Shown: piece after piece, positions 26,807 to 34,525 of the stretch
How positions within the stretch are numbered: position 1 is the stretch's first letter
Layout: the number at the start of each line of letters is the position of its first letter
Source: CAIYTF01 sp963664845
GTDB lineage: Bacteria; Bacteroidota; Ignavibacteria; Ignavibacteriales; Ignavibacteriaceae
DNA: 64,000 nucleotides
Direction of reading: 5' to 3'
NCBI GenBank assembly: GCA_963664845.1
Contig: OY761615.1
Span: 4,154,001 to 4,218,000 of the forward strand
Position numbers and translations under genes: made by a program
Notes under the pieces: generated by a model
Databases searched by the model: none
What the model saw: the letters and a program-made list of their open reading frames with translations, nothing else
What the model was told of the DNA's origin: nothing

Positions 26807-27798
26807 TGCAGGAACAAAACGAACCATGCGCGGAGGCTCCGATAGAAGCTAAGATAGCCCGTATTGAAAGCAATACGTACTACGCTGTGCCTCTAGCCGA
26901 TCCTTCGCGCATTATTCGATGTACGCTGCGGGGAAAATTCAAAAAAGATTTCAGGCTAAAAAAAGAAAAACTTTACACTACCGATATTTGTGTGGTCGGC
27001 GACCAGGTTGAACTCATCATGAATGAAGATGGCACCGGCGTTATCCAAACCATTTGCCCACGAAAAAATCATCTCTCCAGAAAAGCACCAAAAATTAAGG
27101 GCGCGTCCTATCGGGGCGAACGTCTCGAACAGGTGATAGCAGCCAACCTTGACGCACTCTACGTTGTTATGTCGTTCCAACGTCCCGAATTCAACAATAA
27201 AGTTTTGGACCGTTTTCTTGTGGTTGGCGAAAGTGCACAAATTGAAGTTGCCATTATCATGAATAAATTCGACCTTGTGACCGATGAAGATCAAGACTGG
27301 ATCGAATTTTATGAAGATCTGGGCTATGCGGTCTTTTGCACCTGTGCCAAAACAGGCGCAGGCGTGGCCAGACTCAAGGAGTCTTTCCGGGGAAAAACAA
27401 GTCTCATGTGGGGGCAATCAGGGGTAGGGAAGTCCTCCTTGCTTAACAATATGTTCCCCGGCCTGTTGCTTTCAACCAGCGATATCAGTGAGTGGTCAAA
27501 CCGCGGAAAGCATACCACGGTAAGTGTGCAAATGTTTGAGATTGATGAAAATTCCTTTATTGTTGACACCCCGGGTGTGCGCGAAATTGATCCGTATGGC
27601 ATCAGGCAAGAGGATCTGAGCCATTATTTCGTTGAGTTCGTGGATTATATCAATGAATGCAAATACAGTGGCTGCACCCACAACCATGAACCCGGATGTG
27701 CCGTTGTTGAGGCCGTCGAAGCCGGGGAAATCTCAGAATTCCGCTATGACAGCTATCTCCGCATGCTCGACACCACCGAAGACGACATGTTCTTTTAA
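26806..27798 (+). CDS. rsgA: Ribosome small subunit-dependent GTPase A
   Basis: Late 30S assembly GTPase with a circularly permuted G domain. The 330 residues show an N-terminal OB fold, then G4 MNKFD before G1 GQSGVGKSSLLN, switch/G3 region with GKHTTVS and VDTPGVRE, and a C-terminal zinc knuckle CKYSGCTHNHEPGC. Length fits the family. The start is GTG at 26806, sharing one base with the porin stop (TAGTG); no other start gives a complete OB domain. Co-transcription with envelope genes is probably incidental. Confidence 0.95.
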   Translation: MQEQNEPCAEAPIEAKIARIESNTYYAVPLADPSRIIRCTLRGKFKKDFRLKKEKLYTTDICVVGDQVELIMNEDGTGVIQTICPRKNHLSRKAPKIKGASYRGERLEQVIAANLDALYVVMSFQRPEFNNKVLDRFLVVGESAQIEVAIIMNKFDLVTDEDQDWIEFYEDLGYAVFCTCAKTGAGVARLKESFRGKTSLMWGQSGVGKSSLLNNMFPGLLLSTSDISEWSNRGKHTTVSVQMFEIDENSFIVDTPGVREIDPYGIRQEDLSHYFVEFVDYINECKYSGCTHNHEPGCAVVEAVEAGEISEFRYDSYLRMLDTTEDDMFF

Positions 27799-27807
27799 TC
27801 TCATACC

Positions 27808-27919
27808 GAGCCTTTCTCAAAAGTCAATTTTTCGAATTTCTATCCGCGAAAACCCGTGTTATCTCCCAACGAAATCCCGCTCCGCAGGGCGTGTGCATTC
27901 TATTCTTTTATGATAGCCT
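27808..27919. repeat. MITE-like inverted-repeat element, copy 2
   Basis: About 112 bases, just after rsgA, collinear with the element at 4781-4896: both share TTTCTATCCGCG, ATCTCCCAA and TATTCTTTTA in the same order, and both end in imperfect inverted repeats (here GAGCCTTTCTCAAAAG at the left; the right end is the complement of GAGGCTATCATAAAAG). It is more diverged than copy 1 and about four bases shorter. Confidence 0.7.
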
Positions 27920-27945
27920 CTGGGTAGGTGAGTTTTCCTTTGCTA

Positions 27946-27984
27946 TTTAAAACAACAAAGGCTGCCCGTTTTCCGGACAGCCTT
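27946..27984 (-). terminator. Terminator, probably of the ribosomal operon before the IS insertion
   Basis: AAGGCTGCCCG and CGGACAGCCTT form an 11-bp stem with one G-T pair and a 5-base loop. On the minus strand it is followed by TGTTGTTTT. The nearest minus-strand gene is rplI, now separated from it by the IS element, so the IS seems to have landed between rplI and its terminator. Confidence 0.65.
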
Positions 27985-28039
27985 CGTATCGAAATAAATG
28001 TATCGTCCTGAAATAGGTTGACAAGAAAGGAATCGACCT

Positions 28040-28444
28040 ATGCGTTATCGCGGACGAGAGCCGGGTCCCCGTAGGACTCAAAACGACTATAGCCTGGCCT
28101 TCAAATTGCAGGTTGTGGCGGAAGTAGAGGCCGGCCATTACACGTATCGCCAATCACAAAAGAAGTATGGCATTCAGGGCAGAAGTACAGTTTTGAAATG
28201 GCTTCGGAATTACGGTACATTGGATTGGCAAAAAGGAACGACTATGTCTGTCAAACCAAGTCCCGCGAAAGAGATCCGCCGATTAGAGCGAGAACTCAGA
28301 GATGCCAAAGCATCAATAGCCATACTTCAAACCGCAATGGATATTGCAGAGCAGGAGTTAGGCATAAACATACGAAAAAAATATTTAGCCAAACTGTCCG
28401 ACACAGTCGACAACAAAGGGAGAAATTCAGCGTCGCGAAAATAA
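28040..28444 (+). CDS. IS3-family transposase OrfA (helix-turn-helix)
   Basis: A 134-residue DNA-binding protein with an N-terminal helix-turn-helix (SLAFKLQVVAEVEAGHYTYR, then QSQKKYGIQGRSTVLKWLRN) and a C-terminal leucine-zipper-like coiled coil (IRRLERELRDAKASIAILQT), the usual OrfA layout. Near its end, positions 28375-28381 are seven A residues read as A AAA AAA in this frame, the classic site for a -1 frameshift that would fuse it to OrfB. Unshifted translation stops at 28444. Confidence 0.92.
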   Translation: MRYRGREPGPRRTQNDYSLAFKLQVVAEVEAGHYTYRQSQKKYGIQGRSTVLKWLRNYGTLDWQKGTTMSVKPSPAKEIRRLERELRDAKASIAILQTAMDIAEQELGINIRKKYLAKLSDTVDNKGRNSASRK

Positions 28445-29238
28445 GCGGACTGTTTGGCGTAAGCAGGCAGGCATATTACAAACGTGAGCAGGCAGCACAG
28501 AAGCAGGCGGTTATCGAGGAAAAAGTAATCGCTTTAGTGCAAAAGCTGCGTAAAAGAATGCCGCGTCTGGGAACCCGGAAGCTTTATAAACGCCTCCAAG
28601 AAAATTTTGTTCAGGATGGAATTAAGATAGGGCGCGATAAACTATTTGCCATCCTACGCACGCATGGAATGCTGGCGCAGAAACGCCGTCACTATGTGAA
28701 AACGACAAATTCAAAACACTGGTTGCGGAAATATCCGAATTTGCTGAGAGGATATGAAATAACGCGACCGGATCAGGTCTGGGTAAGCGATATTACGTAT
28801 GTTCGAACAGAAGCGGGATTTTGTTATTTGTCGTTGGTAACGGATGCCTATAGCAGAAAGATTATGGGGAGTTGTGTGAATGAAAGTCTTGGTGCGGAGG
28901 GTTGCCTGTCTGCCTTAAAGGAAGCATTAGCGAACCGGGTAGAGTTGTCAGGCCTGATCCATCATTCTGACAGAGGATTGCAATATTGCAGTCGAGAATA
29001 CGTAGCATTGTTGGAGCAGAATAATATTCAGGTAAGCATGACGGAAGGGGGAGATCCGTATGAAAATCCCTTGGCGGAGCGAATGAATCGGACGTTGAAG
29101 GAAGAATTTTTTGGGGAGATCAGATTCCGGGATGTCGAGATTGTTCGGAAGGTTGCCAAAGAGAGTATTGCTATATATAACACTGAGCGACCTCATTTGA
29201 GTTTATCGATGAAAACTCCTGACGAGGTTCATCGATAA
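28378..29238 (+). CDS. IS3-family transposase OrfB (DDE integrase), made by -1 frameshift
   Basis: The catalytic part lies in the -1 frame relative to OrfA. It contains the HTH_21-like segment RLGTRKLYKRLQENF and an rve integrase core with the DDE triad visible as WVSDITYV, HHSDRGLQY and ENPLAERMNRTLKEEF. No ATG with a ribosome-binding site lies early in this frame, so expression is best explained by slippage on the A7 tract at 28375-28381, giving an OrfAB fusion of about 400 residues that continues KKIFSQTVRHS after the slip. Confidence 0.92.
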   Translation, partial: KIFSQTVRHSRQQREKFSVAKISGLFGVSRQAYYKREQAAQKQAVIEEKVIALVQKLRKRMPRLGTRKLYKRLQENFVQDGIKIGRDKLFAILRTHGMLAQKRRHYVKTTNSKHWLRKYPNLLRGYEITRPDQVWVSDITYVRTEAGFCYLSLVTDAYSRKIMGSCVNESLGAEGCLSALKEALANRVELSGLIHHSDRGLQYCSREYVALLEQNNIQVSMTEGGDPYENPLAERMNRTLKEEFFGEIRFRDVEIVRKVAKESIAIYNTERPHLSLSMKTPDEVHR

Positions 29239-29239
29239 A

Positions 29240-29280
29240 CAGATAACCCCTTTCGGGCTACGCCCTTCAGGGGTTATCTG
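29240..29280. terminator. Hairpin after orfB inside the IS
   Basis: CAGATAACCCCT and AGGGGTTATCTG form a perfect 12-bp stem; the loop contains a further small stem GGGC/GCCC. It begins two bases after the orfB stop, and probably ends transposase transcription or blocks read-through from rplI. No long T-tract follows. Confidence 0.75.
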
Positions 29281-29356
29281 TTAGTAATTTATTACTTATT
29301 TTAACCTAATAAAAAGTGTCTACTTTTTTTAGGACGATACAAAATCTTAAAACGAT

Positions 29357-29809
29357 TTACGCGTTAACTTCTCTTACAACCCATACTTTTACGTTAGCCG
29401 TAACTGCTGAGTGCAGTTTTACCGGAACTTCATAAATGCCGAGGGCTTTAATAGGATCTGCAAGTTCAATTTTGCGTTTGTCTATTGCGTAGCCTTTTTC
29501 CGTCAGGGCATCAACAATGTTCTGTGAGGTCACTGAACCAAAAAGTTTATCTTCTTCGCCAACCTGAACCATGATCTGAACTTTTTCGTCATTGAGCTTA
29601 TCCGCAATTGCCTGTGCTGCATTGATTTCTTTTGCGCGGACCTTGTCGGCCTGTTTCTTTTCCTGGGCAAGCGTCTGGATGTTTCCTTCGCTGGCTTTGA
29701 ATGCGTATTTACGCGGGATCAAATAGTTGAGTGCGTATCCGTCAGAAACATTGACAACTTCACCAATGGCTCCAAGAGCGTCAATAGTTTGTCTTAAAAT
29801 AACTTTCAT
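29357..29809 (-). CDS. rplI: 50S ribosomal protein L9
   Basis: A 150-residue L9: N-terminal globular domain MKVILRQTIDALGAIGEVVN with VSDGYALNYLIPRKYA, a long linking helix (NIQTLAQEKKQADKVRAKEI) and a C-terminal domain (KLFGSVTSQNIVDALTEKG). It binds 23S rRNA at the L1-stalk base. Last gene of the minus-strand ribosomal unit, 25 bases after rpsR. The IS3 element sits 15 bases beyond its stop codon. Confidence 0.97.
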   Translation of the reverse strand: MKVILRQTIDALGAIGEVVNVSDGYALNYLIPRKYAFKASEGNIQTLAQEKKQADKVRAKEINAAQAIADKLNDEKVQIMVQVGEEDKLFGSVTSQNIVDALTEKGYAIDKRKIELADPIKALGIYEVPVKLHSAVTANVKVWVVREVNA

Positions 29810-29834
29810 AACAATTTTTCCTTTCTACAGTCGA

Positions 29835-30065
29835 TTAACGGACGTTATCAGAAACGTATGGAAGAAGCGCCATATGGCGGGCACGTTTAATGGCGAGTGT
29901 TAACTCACGGTGATATCCTGCGCTGGTGCCGGTAATGCGTTTCGGGATAATTCTTCCTTGTTCGGAAACAAATCGTTGTAAAAGTTTAACGTCTTTATAA
30001 TCGATGTACTTGATGTGCATCTCGGTAAACTTACAGGTTTTCTTGGTTTTCATTAAGGGTTTCAT
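29835..30065 (-). CDS. rpsR: 30S ribosomal protein S18
   Basis: A 76-residue S18 recognised by YIDYKDVKLLQRFVSEQGRI and ITGTSAGYHRELTLAIKRAR with HMALLPYV at the end. It binds 16S rRNA as a pair with S6, encoded two genes upstream; the rpsF-ssb-rpsR-rplI order is the classic one. A second in-frame ATG at codon 5 could be the true start; the length fits either. Confidence 0.96.
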   Translation of the reverse strand: MKPLMKTKKTCKFTEMHIKYIDYKDVKLLQRFVSEQGRIIPKRITGTSAGYHRELTLAIKRARHMALLPYVSDNVR

Positions 30066-30117
30066 TTTTAATCCTTATAATTTCTTGTATTCATGATTAT
30101 GATGTGATTATCTGATT

Positions 30118-30603
30118 CTAATGCGAATCACCTTCTTGAGGAGTTATTGCAGGGTCCGTATGGACGCCGAATATCCTGTCAAACGCGTCTTCGCTGTAAT
30201 CGGTGCCGTCTTCATCAAAGAAAACGGATGATTCATCCTCTTCACCGGAGTGCCTTGTCCGTTTGTTGAGGAATTGAATTCTTCGCGCTTTGATTTCAAC
30301 CACCGAACGGTTCGAACCGTCGTCGCTTTTCCACAGTCGGCTTTGCAATTCTCCATCAACGAGAACAGCAGAACCTTTAACTAATCTATCGCGGCAGCTC
30401 TCAGCGAGCTTATTCCAGGCAACAACTCCGACAAAACAAACATCTTCCTGCCAGGCACTGCCACTATCCTTGAACTTCCTGTTCGAGGCGATAGTGAAGT
30501 TCACTACAGGCGTCCGGTTCGTCGTTGTTCTGAAAATGGGATCTTTCGTCAGGTTACCCGCGATGATGACGTAATTTATTTCAGGCATCTTTAATTCTGC
30601 CAT
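30118..30603 (-). CDS. ssb: Single-stranded DNA-binding protein
   Basis: A 161-residue SSB with one OB fold (NYVIIAGNLTKDPIFRTT, TPVVNFTIASNRKFKDSG, CFVGVVAWNKLAESCRDRLV, GSAVLVDGELQSRLW). Located between rpsF and rpsR as in many bacteria. The tail is acidic in its middle (HSGEEDESSVFFDEDGTDYS) but ends in TPQEGDSH, without the DDDIPF-like tip that recruits partner proteins in well-studied SSBs, so either partner binding uses another segment or a second SSB is encoded elsewhere. Confidence 0.94.
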   Translation of the reverse strand: MAELKMPEINYVIIAGNLTKDPIFRTTTNRTPVVNFTIASNRKFKDSGSAWQEDVCFVGVVAWNKLAESCRDRLVKGSAVLVDGELQSRLWKSDDGSNRSVVEIKARRIQFLNKRTRHSGEEDESSVFFDEDGTDYSEDAFDRIFGVHTDPAITPQEGDSH

Positions 30604-30627
30604 GTTAGTCTCTTCTGAGCGCTGGCA

Positions 30628-31050
30628 TTATTTGGATTTATCCAGCTCTTCAGGAGTGACCGCGATTTCCGGTTCAACAGCGATAACACCTATTGGTTCT
30701 TCAGCTATTTTCTCCAGTGCTTCTTTTTCCTTTTGATCGGAGAAATGCTCCAGAGCAAATTTGCTCAATTTGATGGTGAGAAAGCGAAGGATAGTTTCGT
30801 CCAACCGATACACCCGCTCGATAAGCGCAATTGCTTCGACAGGTGCTTCGAATTGAAAGATCACATAGTAACCAATCTTGCTTTTTTTGATTTGGTATGC
30901 TAACCGCTTACGACCCCATTTGTCAACACGAAGGTTTTCGCCGCCGTTGTTGATAATGGCATCCTGTAACTTGGTCAGAACCAATTCGATTTGTTCGTCT
31001 TCAAGTGCTGCGTTTATTATAACGGCACTCTCGTAGTTATGTTTTCGCAT
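30628..31050 (-). CDS. rpsF: 30S ribosomal protein S6
   Basis: A 140-residue S6 with the conserved opening MRKHNYESAVIINAALEDEQ, KWGRKRLAYQIKKSKIGYYV and VYRLDETILRFLTIKL. The C-terminal 35 residues form a Glu-rich extension, common in this family. It pairs with S18 on the 30S platform. It starts 66 bases after pth and begins the rpsF-ssb-rpsR-rplI block. Confidence 0.96.
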   Translation of the reverse strand: MRKHNYESAVIINAALEDEQIELVLTKLQDAIINNGGENLRVDKWGRKRLAYQIKKSKIGYYVIFQFEAPVEAIALIERVYRLDETILRFLTIKLSKFALEHFSDQKEKEALEKIAEEPIGVIAVEPEIAVTPEELDKSK

Positions 31051-31116
31051 GAATGACTCCTTTGGACATTTAGGTTCTCGTCGCGAAATCGAGAACAGGA
31101 TTTATAGATGAGTTAT

Positions 31117-31815
31117 TTAAGGTTCAATAGTGTTTTCTGCTTCAGGCAGTGATTCAGGCTCAGCAGCGGATAGTGATTCGGTTTCTGCTGCCACTTCGCC
31201 GTCTGCACCGTTTTTAACTTTGGGTGCATCATTCGGGTTATTCCCCGGATCCTTTAACTGACTGTTCTCATCAAGCATCTGCTTGAGGCCGCCGTTAAGG
31301 AATGCTTTCACCAACAGATGACTGTAGCTGAAGGCACTCATTGCCTGTTCATGTTCTTCATACGTTAGCTTTCCCAGAACGAACTGTGCCATCTTGCCTT
31401 TTTCATAAGGACTTCCGATGCCAAAACGCAGCCGGGGAAACTGATTCGTATTCAAATGGTAAATAATGGAATATATACCATTATGTCCCCCGTGGCTCCC
31501 GCCGAAACGGATGCGCACTTCGGACAGAGGAATATTCAGATCATCATACACAATCAGCATGTCTTCAGATTTTAATTTATACTGCTGCTGAAACTGCGCA
31601 ATTGAGTTTCCTGAATTGTTTACAAACGTTGTTGGTTTCATCAGCGCGAACTGATTCCCCTCATGAACACCTTCTGCGGCATAGAATTCATATCTTGACG
31701 GAATAAGAGAAAGATTGAATTGTTCAGCCAAATAGTCGATGAACATAAACCCGACGTTATGCCTCGTGAGCTGGTATCTACCTCCCGGATTTCCGAGTCC
31801 GATGATAGCTCTCAA
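31117..31815 (-). CDS. pth: Peptidyl-tRNA hydrolase
   Basis: Releases peptides from peptidyl-tRNA dropped by ribosomes. Motifs: IIGLGNPGGRYQLTRHNVGF with the catalytic His, FALMKPTTFVNNSG, IVYDDLNIPLSEVRIRFGGS with the catalytic Asp, and GGHNGIYSI. The start is set at TTG 31815, two bases after the rplY stop, because GGAAGA precedes it and it gives the usual short N-terminus; TTG 31851 is also in frame but lies inside rplY with no ribosome-binding site. A C-terminal acidic/Ser extension of about 45 residues (GADGEVAAETESLSAAEPES) is unusual and probably disordered. Confidence 0.94.
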   Translation of the reverse strand: MRAIIGLGNPGGRYQLTRHNVGFMFIDYLAEQFNLSLIPSRYEFYAAEGVHEGNQFALMKPTTFVNNSGNSIAQFQQQYKLKSEDMLIVYDDLNIPLSEVRIRFGGSHGGHNGIYSIIYHLNTNQFPRLRFGIGSPYEKGKMAQFVLGKLTYEEHEQAMSAFSYSHLLVKAFLNGGLKQMLDENSQLKDPGNNPNDAPKVKNGADGEVAAETESLSAAEPESLPEAENTIEP

Positions 31816-31816
31816 T

Positions 31817-32452
31817 TTATTCTTCCGTTGTTTTTTCTTTACCTTTGGCAATCACTTCAGGTTCAGTAATTGCGTCTGAGCCTGTTGCTTCAGTTTCAGC
31901 GGTTCCCTTAGGATGGCTAACCTGAACGATAACGGTATCATCGCTGTGTTGTAATTCAACACCGGCAATTTTAATGTCGCTTGCATGAATAGCCTGCCCG
32001 ATTTTGAGATCGAGAATGTCGAGCTCAATGTGTTCGGGAATATCCGCCGGAACGCATTTAACCGTGACTTTGTGATGGAACTGTTGTAACAATCCGCCGT
32101 CACGAACTCCTGCCGGAATTCCGGTGAAGAGAACTGGAACCTCAACTTCGATTTTCTCGCCGCTCACTAATCCTTGCAGATCAAAATGAAGAATGCGGTC
32201 CGTAACCGGATCAAACTGCACATCTTTAAGAATACAGTCATATTCCTGCTGATTGTCTAATTTGACATTTATAATATGAGCTTCCGAGGTGAACACGAAA
32301 GGGTTGATGGCGTTTTCGAGGACAGCGACCGGGATTGGTGCTATTGTCCTGGCGTAGAGAATTCCAGGGACTTTCCCGGAATGGCGAATAGCGCTGAGAG
32401 ATGGTTTCGATACTTCTGTCCGAATCACAGCATCCAAGGCTTTTTTATTCAT
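31817..32452 (-). CDS. rplY: 50S ribosomal protein L25/general stress protein Ctc
   Basis: A 211-residue two-domain L25 (Ctc form). The N-terminal 5S rRNA-binding domain has SAIRHSGKVPGILYA and DCILKDVQFDPVTDRILHFD; the C-terminal TL5/Ctc domain has VPVLFTGIPAGVRDGGLLQQ and IPEHIELDILDLKIGQAIHA. A charged, Ala/Glu/Thr-rich tail of about 25 residues follows. It is placed between prs and pth, the widely conserved order prs-rplY-pth. Confidence 0.96.
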   Translation of the reverse strand: MNKKALDAVIRTEVSKPSLSAIRHSGKVPGILYARTIAPIPVAVLENAINPFVFTSEAHIINVKLDNQQEYDCILKDVQFDPVTDRILHFDLQGLVSGEKIEVEVPVLFTGIPAGVRDGGLLQQFHHKVTVKCVPADIPEHIELDILDLKIGQAIHASDIKIAGVELQHSDDTVIVQVSHPKGTAETEATGSDAITEPEVIAKGKEKTTEE

Positions 32453-32481
32453 TATGGTTTGTACTCCTAAAAAGAAACAAG

Positions 32482-33423
32482 TTACGATTTATCAATATCA
32501 AATAAAGAACTTATCGACGCATTGTTATAAGTTCTGGTTATTGCCTCGGCAAATATACCGCTGGCACTCACAATTTCAAGTTTGTCGAAAATTTTATATT
32601 CAGGCATTGCAATAGTATCGGAAATAAAAACCTTTTCAACCTCCGAATTTTTCAGATTTTCTACCGCGGAGCCCGATAATACACCGTGCGTGGCCGCAAT
32701 ATAAATTTTCCTCGCGCCATAGGATTTTAGCGCTCTTACTGCATTTATCATCGTGCCGGCCGTGTCAATCAGATCATCTACCAGCAATACATTCTTGCCG
32801 TTCACATCACCAATAATGTTCACCACTTCGGTAACATTCGGGCGTGGTCGCCGTTTATCAATCACAATAAGTGTTGCATTCAGACGTTTTGCATACGCTC
32901 TTGCCAATTTGATGCTTCCCACATCAGGTGACACCACTGCCATATTCTCATCAATATTCAGCAGTCGGTTCGTTAGAACTGACGAACCATATAAATGATC
33001 AAACGGTATATCAAAAAAACCCTGAATCTGTGAAGCGTGTAAATCCATTGATATCACTCTGTCTGCACCTGCTGTAACAATAACATTTGCCATCAGCTTG
33101 GCCGCTATGGCAACTCTCGGCTGGTCTTTTCTGTCCTGCCGTGAATAACCAAAATACGGAATTACTGCCGTGATCCGTTTCGCCGAAGCACGCTTTGCAG
33201 CATCTATCATCAACAAGAGTTCAAGCAGGTTATCAGCCGGAGGATTGGTTGACTGAATGAGAAACACTTCAGAACCGCGAATATTCTCACCGAACTTCAC
33301 CCATATCTCACCGTCACTGAATCGACGGGATTCCAACACTCCAAGCTCGCAACCAATATACTTCACAATTTTATCGGCTAATGCCCGGTTGGATGATCCG
33401 GAAAATATTTTAAACCCGCTCAA
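32482..33423 (-). CDS. prs: Ribose-phosphate pyrophosphokinase
   Basis: Makes PRPP from ribose 5-phosphate and ATP. The 313 residues show the family order: FSGSSNRALADKIVKYIGCE, RFSDGEIWVKFGENIRGSEV, IPYFGYSRQDRKDQPRVAIA, the divalent-cation site VISMDLHASQIQGFFDIPFD, the flexible loop DKRRPRPNV and the PRPP-binding loop VDDLIDTAGTM. Full length, first gene of the minus-strand unit prs-rplY-pth-rpsF-ssb-rpsR-rplI; its promoter should lie in 33424-33500. Confidence 0.97.
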   Translation of the reverse strand: MSGFKIFSGSSNRALADKIVKYIGCELGVLESRRFSDGEIWVKFGENIRGSEVFLIQSTNPPADNLLELLLMIDAAKRASAKRITAVIPYFGYSRQDRKDQPRVAIAAKLMANVIVTAGADRVISMDLHASQIQGFFDIPFDHLYGSSVLTNRLLNIDENMAVVSPDVGSIKLARAYAKRLNATLIVIDKRRPRPNVTEVVNIIGDVNGKNVLLVDDLIDTAGTMINAVRALKSYGARKIYIAATHGVLSGSAVENLKNSEVEKVFISDTIAMPEYKIFDKLEIVSASGIFAEAITRTYNNASISSLFDIDKS

Positions 33424-33685
33424 TTTGATATCAAGTTTATTACAAAAAAATTTTGACCCTAAATATAGGTATTATTTATTGATAAATCAACAAATTCTGG
33501 TTTTCGCGCTAACCGCCCTTTGCCGCAATTCTTACCGGAAACAGGGGGGGACACCTGACTAAAACATAAGGAAATTATACTAACTGACAAAGGGAATTAC
33601 CTCTCCGGAAAGATTTACTCCCGCTAATCTAAAAAGAATAGTGAGAATCCTTGACTTTTTTACGCGTTCTGGGCATATTTATGCT

Positions 33686-34516
33686 ATGAATAAAGATTTT
33701 GTATTTCCCACACGTGAATCAGCCCGTATTCACGTGAGTGTTTCGGGCTTGGAACTTCTTGCCGATCTTCCTGCGATTATATTTGTTCACGGCTTTAAAG
33801 GCTTTAAAGATTGGGGATTTGGGCCATATTTGGCACAGTATTTTGCCGATAGCGGATTACCGGTGATCAGATTTAATTTTTCCCACAACGGGATAGGGGA
33901 CACGCCTGATGAATTCACAGAACTGGAAAAATTTGCCGGAAATACCTTTAGTCTTGAAGTAAACGAACTGGGGCAGATCATCGATGCGTACCTTTCAGGC
34001 TTCTTTGCGGAAAAGGTCTTTGGCAAATTTTTCCTGCTTGGTCACAGCCGGGGCGGTGGGATAGCACTCCTAAGTTCCAACCATTCTACCCACATTTTGG
34101 GAACGGCAACTTGGGCGGCCATCTCGACGGTAGATCGCTGGTCGGAACGACAGAAGAAGGAGTGGCAGAGACTCGGCTATATTGAAATGCTGAACACCCG
34201 CACACAACAGAAAATGCGTCTCAACAGCCAATTATTGGAAGACGTTGAGCTGCATAAGGACAATTCACTTAATATTCTGAAAGCTGCCGCCGGGCTTAAA
34301 ACCCCGGTCCTGCTTGTTCATGGGGAACTTGATATGGTTGTTCCTATTGCTGAGGCATGGTCAATCTATGGGGTTTTAGACGGATCAATCTCCAGGCTGG
34401 AGGCTATTCCACGAACAGGACATACATTTGATATTGTGCATCCATTTGAAAAATGCAGTTTTTCTTTTAATATTGCACTGCAGAAAACATTAGATTTTTT
34501 TACTGAACAGATTTAA
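33686..34516 (+). CDS. Alpha/beta hydrolase
   Basis: A 276-residue serine hydrolase with the oxyanion segment FVHGFKGFKDWGFG, nucleophile elbow GHSRGGG, acid VHGELDMVVP and catalytic His in RTGHTFD. The start is set at ATG 33686; a GTG at 33641 in the same frame would add 15 residues of doubtful value. Substrate is unknown; related proteins are annotated as dienelactone hydrolase-like or prolyl-oligopeptidase-like. bioY follows nine bases later, so they are probably co-transcribed; a link to biotin (as for the BioH esterase) is possible but unproven. Confidence 0.85.
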   Translation: MNKDFVFPTRESARIHVSVSGLELLADLPAIIFVHGFKGFKDWGFGPYLAQYFADSGLPVIRFNFSHNGIGDTPDEFTELEKFAGNTFSLEVNELGQIIDAYLSGFFAEKVFGKFFLLGHSRGGGIALLSSNHSTHILGTATWAAISTVDRWSERQKKEWQRLGYIEMLNTRTQQKMRLNSQLLEDVELHKDNSLNILKAAAGLKTPVLLVHGELDMVVPIAEAWSIYGVLDGSISRLEAIPRTGHTFDIVHPFEKCSFSFNIALQKTLDFFTEQI

Positions 34517-34525
34517 GAGGACACT

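Larger units (their letters stand above)
27999..29341 (+). mobile_element. IS3-family insertion sequence, apparently intact
   Basis: About 1343 bases bounded by 25-bp imperfect inverted repeats that start TGTATCGTCCT at both ends (left 27999-28023, right 29317-29341; about 20 of 25 match) and both continue to a GACA end. It is flanked by AAA on each side, consistent with a 3-bp target duplication. It carries orfA and orfB in overlapping frames with a slippery A7 tract, and an internal hairpin after orfB. The DDE residues are present, so it may be active. It lies 15 bases from the rplI stop. Confidence 0.92.
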
